Of a stretch of 59,080 bases of DNA, positions 12,639 to 25,169 are shown piece after piece. This DNA is from Stenocarpella maydis. Its lineage: Eukaryota; Ascomycota; Sordariomycetes; Diaporthales; Diaporthaceae. Position 1 is the stretch's first letter, and each line of letters begins with the position of its first letter. The translations under genes were made by a program, and so were the position numbers. The notes under the pieces were generated by a model. It was not told where the DNA came from. It searched no databases and worked only from the letters and a program-made list of their open reading frames with translations. The DNA lies in assembly GCA_002270565.1 (NCBI GenBank), contig NQMI01000204.1:1-59080 (forward strand). Direction: 5' to 3'.

Positions 12639-12879
12639 GACGAAGAATGATGTGGTGATTGGTGGTGAGAATGATCCGGGGCACTATGGTCAGACCCACA
12701 ATAGCTGCTCGGATGTCCGTTTGCTACTGTGTATTTGTTCAAAATCGTATTCAAGGCCATATTTGTAGCGACGTCTCTCCTATGCGACCCCCTTCTCTTG
12801 TGCAATTGTACATGTGTTTGCGGTGGCTCCATGACGGCCCGGGGCGTAAGGTTTGATCCAAGAGAGAACCGTTCCGCTG

Positions 12880-12888
12880 CCGGTCCGG
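12880..12888. promoter_or_regulatory. CCGGTCCGG candidate Zn2Cys6 site, reductase/NRPS promoter
   Basis: Identical to the 9-mer at 8977-8985. It lies 242 bp upstream of the reductase ATG and 154 bp upstream of the NRPS ATG, in the only bidirectional promoter between them. Candidate binding site for the cluster regulator; this is inference from position and palindrome. Confidence 0.45.
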
Positions 12889-13041
12889 AGTGGAGCGCTT
12901 CGGTGTTCGCTTCTCGAGAACGAATCGAGTCAGATAGAAATAGTCTCGAGGAAAGATTGGATTTTATGACGTGTAACTCCAAGGGAATACTACAGCGAGA
13001 AAATAGCCTGAAACACGCTGGCCAACCCGCGCCCCACCACC

Positions 13042-16000
13042 ATGGATTTCCAAACTCGTGATGAGCTTGCATACAGGAGGATGCCAAGCGAGGCAGTTCG
13101 CGCCATGGTCAAGAATGCATACTTGGAAACCCTTGGCATTGCGAACGAAGACATCAATCAAGACTTGTCTTTCATAGCTCTTGGGGGTACGTACCGCTCC
13201 GTACGGGATGCACATGGAGGACGTAAATCTAACAAACCTAATATCGTATACAGGTGACTCTTTCCAGGCCATCAAGTTGTATCAAAAACTCCAGGCCGAT
13301 TCATTCAATGTCTCGTTCCAGCAACTCCTGAGCCAGAGCTTTGATGAAGTTGTTGGCTCAATGACCCAGGCCGACCAGCACGACACACTGGCTGCGTCAC
13401 ACCTTCAGTGCTCAAGAGTTGCAAGTTCCTCTGATGCAGAACGCGGACGCTTCCCGCAGTTGGCCCCAGGCCACGATCTCAGCCACATCCTATCAGCTCT
13501 AAATGACAGGAATCTCACGATCGAGGACGTCGAGTCAATATATCCGGCCAGCAATATGCAGGAGAGCATGTACATAGCGCAGCATATGGGTCCAGAGTGG
13601 GACACTATCTACCAGACGAGAGGACTTTTCAGCATTCCAATGGGCTTCGACCCAGATATGCTGAGTAATACCTGGAAAAAAATTACCCAGAGACATCAGA
13701 GCCTTAGGACATTCTTTGTTGAAGCTCCAGAAAGCTCGGCGGGCAACCTGCTGTACAGCGTGGTGCTTCGCGAGCTTCCCGAATCGGTAGAGTTGGTCGA
13801 GGAGGATCTTTCATGTGCGACCTTGCAAGACGTGCGACAAGACCTGAAAATGGCTTCCATGGATGGGATTATGGGGCATGGTCCTCAAATAACAACCTAC
13901 GGCGGTCTTGATTTGGATACCGTGAGAGCCCTCAAGGGTCGGCGACTTTGCATGATCGAAATTCCTCACATGGTCGTTGACGGAGCCTCGCTGTGTATTT
14001 TACTTGATGAGATGAGGCAGGGCTTGCTATCAAACGGCGCGGCCTTGCGAAGCCTGCCACCACCGACACAGTACGAGAGCTACATCGACTACCTCCACAG
14101 CGCGCAGCAATGGGAAGACGCAGCCTTGGACTATTGGACTGAGTACCTGGACGGCGCCGTGCCGTGTCATTTTCCGTCGCTTTTCGCGCCTCCTGCGGAG
14201 CGCAGCCCTTGCAACGCAGCCGACTGCAGCCCGACTCCGGCCGCATCACGTACGAGCAATACCTTGGCTATCTCCGTGTCCTATCCAGACCTACGTGCCT
14301 TCTGCCGTAGACATGGTGTGACCATCTCCAACGCCATCCAGGCCGCCTGGGCCATCTTGCTGTTCACCTACACGGCGCAGTCTGATATATGTTATGGGTA
14401 CCTTTCTTCCGGGAGGAATGTCCCGATCCGCGGGGCCGCCGGTATTGTTGGGCCAATGATGAATATGCTTGTCAGCCGGGTCTGCTCTCTCGCGTCGCTG
14501 TCGGTCCAAGGCGTCGTCAGCAAGGTTCGTGATGACTTTGCCAGCGCGCTGCCGCACCAGGCACTTGCTCTCCACAAAGTGCAGAGCCTCCTCGGCCTGG
14601 GGCAGACGAGGCTCTTTAACACTGTTGTTACGTCGTACTATGCGCCCCTGATGCTTCAAGACGATGAAGGCGAGCAGAATCCCGTTAGGCTACTCGAGTC
14701 TTACAACGCGTCCAATTTTGAAGTGGTTGTCAAGGCCGTATACTCGGACAATGACATACGGGTCCGGCTCGTCTATTCCGCGTCAGTCTTGACCGCGCAC
14801 GCAGCCGAGGGGGTTGCCAAGGCGTTCGAGTCCATCTTGCGCAAGATGACAACAGGTTCAGGAGTGGGTTCCGAGACGGTCGCCATGATGGACGCCATAA
14901 GCCCCCGGGATCATGCAATTATGAGCGAGTGGAACCACAAGTCAGTAATCGATGACAAGGCCATCGCTCCGGGCTGTGTTCATGAACTCATCGTCGACAG
15001 GGTGAGGCTCCAGCCGTTGGCCTCGGCTATATGTGCCTGGGACGGTAGCATGGACTATAAGACACTGGACAGGACCTCGACAGACGTGGCCCGGCAGATT
15101 TGTTCAATAGGGATCGGCCCGGGTGTCTTCATACCACTGTGTTTCGAGAAGTCCATGTGGTTCCCCGTGGCACTGTTGTCTGTGCTCAAAAGCGGCAACG
15201 CATTTGTGCCTTTCGACCTGTCAAACCCGTTAGCCAGGATTTCCAAGATGGTAGACACGCTGCGCCGCGGCCGGCAGGATGATGGCGGGACTTTACCACT
15301 CATACTCTGCAGCCGGGCGCAGCACAGCAGATGCTCCCCACTTGCTCGTCGGGTGTTGGTGATCGATGGGACATACGCAGGGAAGAGTGGCCCAAGGGGC
15401 CGTCTGCCCGGCGTAATGGGACAGCCGGGGCTGCCGTGTATCCCTCCAAGCCAACCCGCGTATATCATATTCACCTCGGGCAGCAGTGGTGTCCCGAAAG
15501 CCGTGGTTGTGGAGCACAGGTCCTATTCCTTCGCGGCACAAGCCCACAGAGGTGGACTGAGCCTGGACGGGGCAAGTCGAGTACTCCAGTTCGCCTCATA
15601 TGGCTTCGATACATGTAAGTAATTTCATCAGTCACCAAAGCCTTCGTCTTCTCACCCGTAGTTGAAAAAGTACAGTCTCCCACATCTAATCTTCCCTTCC
15701 TCACAGGTATAGAAGATCATCTCTCGACTTTGATCTCAGGCGGTTGTATTTGCATTCCGTCCGAGGCTGATCGACTTGATCTGGATGCACTAGCCGACTT
15801 TGCCAGGAAAAGCCGTGCTAATTGGGCTCATCTTACACCGTCGCTGGCTGACGCTTTGAAACCAGCTGACGTGCCAAGCATAAAGACAATGGTATTGGGC
15901 GGTGAGCCAATGACTGCGCGCAACATTGCGGTCTGGGCCAGACCGAACAACCCGTCGGCGATGCCCGAGGATCAGAGGTTGATACAGGTATATGGGCCCT

Positions 16001-19000
16001 CGGAGTGCTGCGTAACAAGCTCCATTCATTCTCCTGTGCGTCTTGGATCTCCGGAAATGGACATAGGAAATGCGGTCCCGGGATGTGCTCTCTGGGTTAC
16101 GCGTGGGGATAATGCAAACTTGCTCTGTCCTATTGGCGTTACAGGTGAGCTTCTAGTTGAAGGTGTAAGTCGACAGTCATTCAATGCCCCACGCCACTTC
16201 TAGCTGGAATTGGACCGCCCTGTCCTGGCTGACGCGGAGTGTCTGGAGATCAGCCTATCCTAGCTCGTGGTTATCTTGGACAACCTGAACTCACGTCCGT
16301 CGCATTCATTCAAGGGGTCTCATGGACCCCCGACAAGAACCGGAGATTCTACCGTACAGGTGATCTTGCCCGGTTCGTCCACGACTCCGATGGCCACATT
16401 CGGCTACATTTCGTCGGACGGAAAGACAGCCAAGTCAAGATACACGGTCAGAGGATTGAATTAGGCGAGATAGAAAGAACACTGTCTCTACAAGGCTATA
16501 TAAGGCAGGCCCTGGTTACTGTCCCACGGCGTGGACCTTGCCAGAGCCGGCTTCTTGGATTCATCTCATTCTCGGCCGCGGAGACCGCGCCCAACACGTC
16601 CAAAATATCGGCGGGGAGCAGCCCTGGCAGTGGCCAGTCTGGTATAAGGCTTGTTGGCGGCTCCTGGCGGTCGCATGTCCGTGATGCGGTGGATTTCTTG
16701 CAAGACAGACTCCCTTCCTACATGGTACCCGAGATCTTTATATGTGTCGAGGAGATACCCAAGAATACATCGGGGAAGTTGGATCGGATTCGGATGCAGG
16801 TGTTCGCGGAGGAACTCAGTGTCGACGGGTATCACGACCTCGTAGCCCGGATCACCGATGGACAGCACCAAGATGACTGCCGCCCCGGTAGCGAGACTGA
16901 GAGGAAGATGCGGACGCTGTGGAGCGAGACACTTCGCGTTCCGGAGTCCCAGATCTTTTGGGATACCTCCTTCTTTTTCCTCGGAGGGGACTCGATATCG
17001 GCGATGATGATCAGTCACGCGGCTCGTCAGACAGGAATACACCTGACAGCGGGTGATATCATGCGCCGCCGCAGGATTGACCGACTGGCCGAATTCGTCT
17101 CCACGGGGTGGAAATTACCACATGAGCCCAAGCGGCTCATCCCTTTGCCTGAGACAATTGCTAGCTCGCTACCTTTCCCTTTATCTCCTGTTCAACGACT
17201 GCACTTTTCCACCCACGGCGCTGGTGGTGACAGTCTGGACCAGCAAACGTTGGTTCTGGAGATGATGCAAAACGGGAAACCCCGAGGTGACTACGGACGG
17301 CTCCTAAAGGAAATGTTCCATCAACTTCTCAAGGTTCACCCCATGCTCAGGGCCAGGTTCCGCGTGGGTGGCGAGAAGAGAATTGAACAAATGATAGCCG
17401 CCGAAGAAGACAGGAACAACTTGCGCCTGCGGTTTCACAGTAGTTCCGACACCGAATACGTACTTGACTGTGTCAGAGAAGCTACCCTCCGCATAAATAT
17501 ATCCGAAGGCCCTCTGATCGCGGTCGACATTTTCGAAGGCGAGGGGACCAGTACATTGGTCTCAATAAGCATTCATCACCTCGTCATCGACACCGTGTCG
17601 TGGCGCATCATCTTAGGGCATATGGAGAATAGCTTGAGATGCGGTAGGCCGAGGCCGCTGGATCCAGAACCCGTGTCTTTCAGGGAGTGGTCTTGTGCCC
17701 TCGCCGAGAAATTCTCGACCCACGATACTGACGAATACCCCCGCGGTGTTGCTGTCGGCCTTCAGCTATGTGCTGCTCCACCCAGTGAGCCCTGTCGAGA
17801 CTTCTGGGGCCTGCAAGGCAGCTTGAATACTTTCAATGATGTCGTAGTCCGGGCTTTTGAACTCGATGCAGAGCGCACTGCAGCCCTGATGGCGCCCTGT
17901 AAGGAGAAAAACCCTGGACTTGTCGATTTGCTTTGTTCTGCCCTGGTGGAATCATTCCACCAAGTGTTTGCGCGACTGCCTCAGCTTTACGTGGAGGGGC
18001 ACGGCCGGGAGCCCTTCTGCGACACGTTCACGGATATTGGCAGCGTTGTGGGATGGTTTACTACGTTCGCACCACTGGTTCTTCAGTCTCAGGGCCCTTG
18101 TACCGTAGAAGGGTCTGGAATTCTAGAGCAAGTATCCGAGGCGAGAAGGAGGATGCAGCTGAATGGCCTCGCGTATTTCTCTCGTCAACAGCTGATGGGA
18201 AGCGGGCCCGTCCCTATGGAAATGACGCTCAACTACCTTGGATCATTTCAGCAACTCGAAAACACTTCGAATTCGGATCCGATATTCCGTATTCATGATG
18301 AAGCCCAGTTCCAAGCCCGTCTGTCTGATACAAAGCTCCAGCAGCGGGCCAGCTCAACCCGCTACAGCCTCATTTCTGTCCAGTTCAGGCATAAGGAAAA
18401 CAGGCTTTGCGGAGAGATCACATGGAACAGGAATATGGGTCGTCAATCTGACTTGGCAGCATGGGTCAGTCTCCTCGAGAGAGTTCTGGGTGACATGCGG
18501 TCGACACGTACCCAGAAACACCCGCCACGGATCTCACTCGGTGAAAACCGTCTTGCTCAATCGCCACCGCAGTCTGTCCCAACAGAGGTTCCTGAGACGC
18601 TACATACGAGGCTGGATACTACCGATCGCATCCTGGCTTTTTGCAACGGACAACTCGGGCTTCATGCGAAAGATATTGAATGTATCTACCCATGCTCGCC
18701 GATCCAAGAGAGCATCATGCTATCCCAGCTCAAAACCCGCCAGGAATCTGATCTCGGTGTTTATGAGCAGCAATTTCTGTTTGAGGTCATTCCGTGGGAT
18801 ACATCGGGCAAGGTAGAGGTCCCTCGGCTTCATGAGGCATGGCGAGAGATTGTCAGGCGACATTCTATCATGCGAACCATCTTTGTCGAGGACAAGGCTG
18901 GGTTTTTCCAAGTTGTGCTAAGGCAGCACTCACCTGATGTTCAGGTTGCCCTTTCAGATGAGGATGATACGACAGATATCCCGAGGCTAAACAGCATGGG

Positions 19001-22000
19001 AGAGGACCACCGGCTCAGGCACCCGTTATCTGGCTCGGTTCTGCACAGGCTCACCATAATCGAACTGCCGTCTGTATCGGGGGCGTCGCGCGTATTCTGC
19101 AGGCTCACGAAAAGCCACCTGATATCGTGTGGCTATACGTCACGCCTGTTGATTAAGGACCTTTTGGATACATACGACGGGCTCGATTGTCACCCACGGG
19201 GGAGCTACTCTCATTTTATCGACCATGTCTTCCGGCAGGACTCTCAGGACATGGCCAAGTGGTGGGCCAAGTTCCTAGACGGCGCGGGTCCCTGCATGCT
19301 TCCACGGATTCCTCAGAGATCACCCGAAACCAGAGGCAAGACGGGAGCGGACGTCTCAAGCGGCACCGCATTCTTCCGCGTGGGTGCTACCATCAAAGAC
19401 AGGCAATCGCTCAGCTTGGCATGCCAGCAGCACGACTTGTCATCGACGTCAGTCATGTGCGCGGCCTGGGGACTTGTTCTGAGGACATATATGGGCAACC
19501 TGGACGATGTGATGTTCGGCCTGATGTTCTGGGGCAGAGACCTGCCCATACCAGGAGCACACGAGATCGTGGGCCCGATGATAAATATGCTTCCGGCACG
19601 CGTCCAGTTTAAAACGGGCATGACGGTGACAGAGGTGTGCCAGGAGTTTCAGAAGAATTACCTTGAGCAGCTCTCCAGACAGACGGTCTCGCTGGGGAAC
19701 ATTCAGAACGGTGTCCATTCACTCCGCGGTCGGGGCCAGGTTTTCAACACAATCGTCAACGTCCAGAAAGTCAGAGATATCCAGCATGGGCTGGATCAAC
19801 AACGAACCCGTGCCAGCCTCCTCTCGTCGCACGACACAACCGAGTACGATGTCGCGCTGAGTGTGACCGAGACAGAGCACGGGGTGCAAGTTTCGCTTGA
19901 AGTCCGCGCCGACTTCATGTCCCAGGCCCAGGCCGAGAGGCTGGTACAGGCCTTCGTCGGCATGGTACAAGATATTGTTGACTGTCCGTCCTGCCCCATT
20001 GGTGCAATCAACGTGGCCACGACTCTCGACCTGGCACAGCTGTGGGAGTGGAACAAGATGCCGCTCAAGCCATACCACGGCTGTATCCACCAGATGATCC
20101 GAGAGAGGTCCAGCTCACCCGGGCAGGCACAGCTGCCAGCAGTCTCGTCGTGGGACGGAAGCCTGACGTACCTGGAGCTTGAGTACCTCTCGTCGACCCT
20201 CGCCTCCACGATAGCAGCGGGGGGCGTGACCTCGAGGGATGTGGTCGCGATCTGTTTCGAAAAGTCCCTGTGGGCTGTTGTCTGCATGCTTGCTGTTGTG
20301 AAAGCAGGCGCGGCTTTCATCCAGATCCATCCGGATTACCCTCTTCAACGTTGTAAGGCCATCATGGCCCAAGCCAAGCCGGTCATGGGCCTTGCCTCCC
20401 AGACCCAGAGGCACAAGCTGCTAGCCCTTCTCACCCAACGTCCCGTCATCACTGTGCCTTGGTCAGACAACTGCCTGTCACAAGTTCCACCGAAGATCCG
20501 GGATATTGAACTGGGTCCAGGCCACACCGACCCATCAGCCGCGATGTACATGATCTCCACATCCGGCACCACGGGCACTCCAAAACTAGTTGTCATTGAG
20601 CACCAGTCCTTCTGCTCCGCAGTGGCCTCTAACATGCGGGAGCTCCAGCTGGACAGCGAGTCTCGGGTGCTACAGTTTACCGACTACTGCTTTGACGCAT
20701 GCCTGGAGGAGATCTTCACCCTGCTGGTGGCAGGCGGCTGCATCTGCATCCCCTCAGACACCCAGCGCCTGTCGGACATCGCCGCGTTCATCAGGCAGCA
20801 CGACGTCAACTGGGCAGCCCTGACGCCGTCGCTGATGCGCACGCTGCGCCCTGAGGATATCGCCCCGCCGGTCAGGTTCATCACTGTGCACGCAGAGCCG
20901 ATGAGCCAGGCGCTCGTCGACGCCTGGGCTGGCAGGGTCCGGATAAGGCCCAGCTACGGGCCCTCGGAGTGCTCGGTGACCAGCTCTGTGGGCGCCGACT
21001 TCTGCCCCGGCGCCGACGCAGCCAACATTGGCTGGCCCGTCGGATGCCACGCGTGGGTCGTCAGCCCGGAGAACCACGACGTCCTGATGCCGGTCGGCGC
21101 GGTTGGTGAGCTGGTCCTGCAGGGGCCAATCGTTGGCCGGGGCTACCTGGATGACGACTCGAGGACGGCCGCGTCCTTCATTTCGCCTCCAGCCTGGGCA
21201 GCCCAGTTTCCGGGGCTGGCCCTGGCACCGGGCTCGGATCTTGCCTCCAGAATGTACAAGACAGGCGACCTTGTCCGATTTGATCCCGAAGACGGCTCGC
21301 TCCTGATCCAGGCTCGCAAGGACGCCTCTCAGGTAAAGGTCCGTGGGCAGAGGATCGAGCTGAAGGAGATAGAACACCATTTAGATAGATGTGAGGCTGT
21401 TCGACATGGCCTTGTAACAGTCCCTCGACATGGGGAACTTCGTGGCAGGATCGTGGCTGTACTAAGCCTCTCATGCCTCGATGGCAAATTCCACACGACA
21501 GGTACCGGTATGGCAGTGGAGCCAAACAACAGTACACATTGCATTCAGTTAGTGAGGATCGGAGACCTGGACAAGGTTGATGCTGAGAATGCGTCACTGT
21601 CTGTTCAGTCAGCAAAGGAACTCCTCTCGAGACACCTTCCTCACTATATGCTGCCTGAGACATGGGTGGTGGTGGAGAGGCTACCGGTAACTATATCGCA
21701 TAAGCTCAATCGAGCACAGGTGATACAGTGGGTCGATAAGATAGACAGGCTGTCCCTGGAGTCGATTTATGAGCTACAAGTCCAAGATGGTGATAGCACT
21801 TCAAGAGACGCACTTGACGACCACGAGCAACAAATTCAGGGCGTATGGGGCGAGGTCCTGGGACTCGACCCAGGTATGTTCATTTCCACCCCCCCCCCCT
21901 TCCCAAAAAAAGGAAAGGTTACCACCGAGCATTTGAGTCGAAATTGATATGTATTTAATTTTAGCCTCCGTCTCTATTGATCAGTCATTCTTCCAGCTGG

Positions 22001-23857
22001 GCGGAAACTCGCTGTCCGGTAAGCACTGCCCTAGTCTGCCGCCATCACTCCCACTCCGAGTCCCAGGTGCCACGCCTTGCTGTTCTAAGTTTAAATTACA
22101 TCTGATCAATACGATCCAGCAATGGACATCAAGCGCCAATGCGCAGCCCTTGGATTCCACCTGTCGACCCAAGACGTCCTGAGCAAGCCAACAGTACGGC
22201 AATTAGCCCAGCTTGCCAGACAAACCCATCAGGCCGTTCCAGCTCGGCCAGGAGACAGACCACGGGCGACCGATACCTTGGACCAGCAATCATTCAGTGC
22301 GAATGTCAGAAATAAGTTGCGCGACTTCAGCGACAACGTGGAATCCATCATGTACTGTTCTCCATTCCAAAGGCGCATGTACAGGGCATTTCACTCCAAG
22401 GCCCGGATACCGTACGTCTATAACAATCTGGTCAAGCTCGACAGGCTGGAACGTCTTGACGGTCTCCCCACCGAGTCAGGTTATCAGTCAGAGATCAGCC
22501 GGCTACTACGCTCCTGGAATCAAACTGTCGGGAGGCATAGCATCCTCAGAACAACGTTTATAGGCGGTGACTCCGCCCCCGCCGCGGACGATGGGCTCTG
22601 TCAGATTGTATTGAAAAGCATCACCCCCGATAGTGCTGTCTTCCACGCCACCTCGATCGATGACGTCCTGGCACAGAGCCGTGCGCACCTTGAAAGGTTC
22701 CGACAAGATGTGTTCAAGGAGCATTTGGCACCTCATTCACTGGCCATCTTGGTTGACGAGTCTGACTCGGGGGCCTTATACGTCCACCTGATACTCAACC
22801 ATATGCTCGTGGACCATGTTAGCCTGGCGCATATCGTGTCTGACTTCGATTTGTTTTATAGAGGATGTGCCGTTGACTTGGTGCCGCCCTGCAGGCCTTT
22901 TGGGGAATACATTGCCCGGTCCACCGGACCAGGGCTTGGAGATGGTGGGGATGATGATTCTGCCAACTCATTCTGGCACACAGCCTTGCAGGATGTTGTG
23001 CCGTGCGTCCTTGAGGGGCGGCATCTTCCAGGGCGGCCTCTCTCCGCAGTAGACACTGGCCCTGTGAGCAAGGCAACAGGCCAATACATGAAGTCGGTCA
23101 AGTTGACGTTAGACATCACAGAGCCTGTGGGTAGGCTGTGCCGAGAAGCCCAAGTAACCCTGCCGACCCTGCTGCAGTTCGTCTGGGCAGTGCTGCTGCA
23201 CATCCTCACCGGCAATGACTCGGTGTGCTTTGGATATCTGGTCTCGGACAGAGACAGGGTGGGAGACGATGAGCTCGAGATTGTGGGGCCTGTTTTGTGC
23301 CTGCTGGTGGGTCACGTCGTGTTCTCGCAAGGCTCGGGCACCCTGCTCGATTCGCTGCGCGCCCTGCAGAAGCATAACATTGATGGTATCTCCCACGCAT
23401 CCTCGTTCGACCTGACAAGCATTGAAGAGGGCCTCTCGTCCGGAGGACTTCAGAGGCTTGGTACGGCCGGGGGGGCTGGACGGGAAGCGGCCCCGTCACT
23501 CTTCAACACGCTGGTCAATTACCGCAAGGTGAAATATCCTTCTTCGCACAGTTCCACTAGCACGAGGATCTTTCAATTAATGTGCAAAGAGGATCCACAT
23601 GAGGTATGTCACCCGAGATAATTCAGTCGTTCGCTCGGCGTCACTCCGATCCTGACCCAAAACAGCAGGAAATTGTCCTCTCTTTCAATGAAAGGGGTGG
23701 CTCCAGGCTCGATGCTGAGATAAGCTACCTTTGTGGAATGTTCAGTGATGCATCGATGGAGTTCTTGATGTGCAGGTATTCTCAGGTCCTTGAGATAATA
23801 TCAGCAACACGGCCGGGCACAGTGGAGGATATAAAGGAAGCTCTATTAAACTTGTAG
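13042..23857 (+). CDS. multimodular NRPS, T-C-A-T-E-C-A-T-CT
   Basis: Seven exons (13042-13186, 13254-15614, 15707-16164, 16254-21873, 21965-22018, 22120-23603, 23666-23857) give 3437 residues, all in frame. Domains in order: T0 with LGGDS (Ser51); C1 (about 130-600) with PHMVVDG near 286; A1 (about 620-1180) with IIFTSGSSGVPK, YGPSE, YRTGD and GKLDR; T1 with LGGDS (Ser1235); E domain (about 1290-1760) with HHLVIDTVSW (His1429/1430), EGHGRE, VGWFTTFAP and NYLGS; C2 (about 1780-2250) with degenerate SHLISCG at 1942-1948; A2 (about 2255-2800) with ISTSGTTGTPK, YGPSE, YKTGD; T2 with LGGNS (Ser2877); terminal C with NHMLVDHVS (His3107, Asp3111, Ser3114), the fungal cyclising CT signature. No starter A, methylation, reductase or thioesterase domain is present. 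Inferred product: a cyclic compound with one D-configured residue, built on a starter loaded onto T0 in trans. Divergent from the reductase and presumably driven with it. Confidence 0.95.
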
Positions 23858-24329
23858 AGTAGCCGTATTGCTTGGGACATGGACTTCATGCAGTCTACCA
23901 AGAAGTGTCTCAAACTGTGCTCCAGTCTACTATGCAGCAGTCGGGCAGTGGCACGACATGTGCTTTGGAGATGCGTCGTATAGGCTCATGAGATGTACGA
24001 TATGTGTAAAATTACTCAGATGAAAGGGACGAGTTCTGGGGGCCGTGGGGCTTGAGGGGCTGTACACTCAGCATGCGGGCAGTATTCCCGACCAGTTGCG
24101 GCCGCTAGTGTTGACTCATTTTCTGGATTCAGCGTGGCTTGCATATTGGGGGGACACAAGAAGTTGCAGCCCCCACCCAGGGCGTATTCAGGTGGTCAGA
24201 AAGACGGCTGTAACCAATCCCTCTGAAGCGAACGGCGGCCTCCGTCTTGTTTAGCTGGTCCACGAACCAGGTCCCCCGCTCCAACTAGAGGCGCATTATA
24301 TATAGTCCAGAGTTTTTGAGATCAAGCCA
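23858..24329. other. intergenic, 3' of the NRPS
   Basis: No supported gene, RNA or repeat is visible. The frame at 24045-24254 has no recognisable features. Confidence 0.5.
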
Positions 24330-24932
24330 ATGTTGGCCCCGTTGAATTATGGACCAGATCTTCAATTCCCCGAGTTTTCACTCGACATGTTCGCAAAGCT
24401 TCACATCCCTGGAAAGGCTCTCCTTCTCCGGAGGAAATTGCAATTACATGAAATACCAATACGTTCCGCAAAGGTCGACGAGTGGTCCCTCTATGAGTGC
24501 CTGGAAGGGGAATTTGGTCAGAAACATTTCAGAATTGAAGTGAGTTGCGAAGATTTTCGCGCGAAAATAGAACAACACCCTAACAAAGAGCAATTAATAG
24601 ACTACCAGCGAAATGTACCGGCTCTGGATTCCACGACGCTTGAGCATTCAGGCTCTGGAGAAAATCGAGAAATGCTAGGCAGGCGTCAGCGGGGACTGCC
24701 CCGGATCGAATGTAACGGGGCTTATGCAGGCTGGCCACAACATGCATACATAGCTGACGCCATTCGAGGGCGGAGGATTCCTCGTGATGCGCAGCGCACA
24801 CCTAAAACAATAGCGCAATGTGGTCATCTATTTATCAATATGCAGTTCCTTTTTCAGCTCCTGTGGAGGCTGACTGATGCACGTGCATGGGTTGTCACAC
24901 CCCTCGTCAAGGCATCCATTTCTGCGGCTTAA
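24330..24932 (+). CDS. hypothetical ORF, possible 5' exon of the kinase gene
   Basis: A 200-residue frame from an ATG at 24330. The first 70 residues look coding (FAKLHIPGKALLLRRKL, then DEWSLYECLEGEFGQKHF). A good donor, GTGAGT, follows at codon 70. The remainder is less protein-like. It could be a small gene, or the first exon of the kinase gene downstream, but I could not find a donor in the phase needed to reach the exon that opens near 25170. I do not recognise a family. Confidence 0.3.
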   Translation: MLAPLNYGPDLQFPEFSLDMFAKLHIPGKALLLRRKLQLHEIPIRSAKVDEWSLYECLEGEFGQKHFRIEVSCEDFRAKIEQHPNKEQLIDYQRNVPALDSTTLEHSGSGENREMLGRRQRGLPRIECNGAYAGWPQHAYIADAIRGRRIPRDAQRTPKTIAQCGHLFINMQFLFQLLWRLTDARAWVVTPLVKASISAA

Positions 24933-25169
24933 ATTGGTTAATGACTTGGAAGACTTAAAGTGACTCAGACTCAGGCTTGCAGAGTTAACTGGAAATTTGT
25001 CAGGTCGCTTGCGAGGCTCCTCTGGGATGAAATGCCCTGCTTGTACTAAGTAATCATGAGGCACAAACTGCACCGTCCACAGTGGCTACGCAGACACTTC
25101 TGGGTTTCGAAAGTGAAGAAAGTACGCTGTCTCCTTTTTCCAAAGTAACTTTGAACTAAATTTATATAG

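Noticed and set aside
20754..21380. 208-residue minus-strand frame inside the NRPS
   Set aside because: Antisense shadow of the second adenylation domain.
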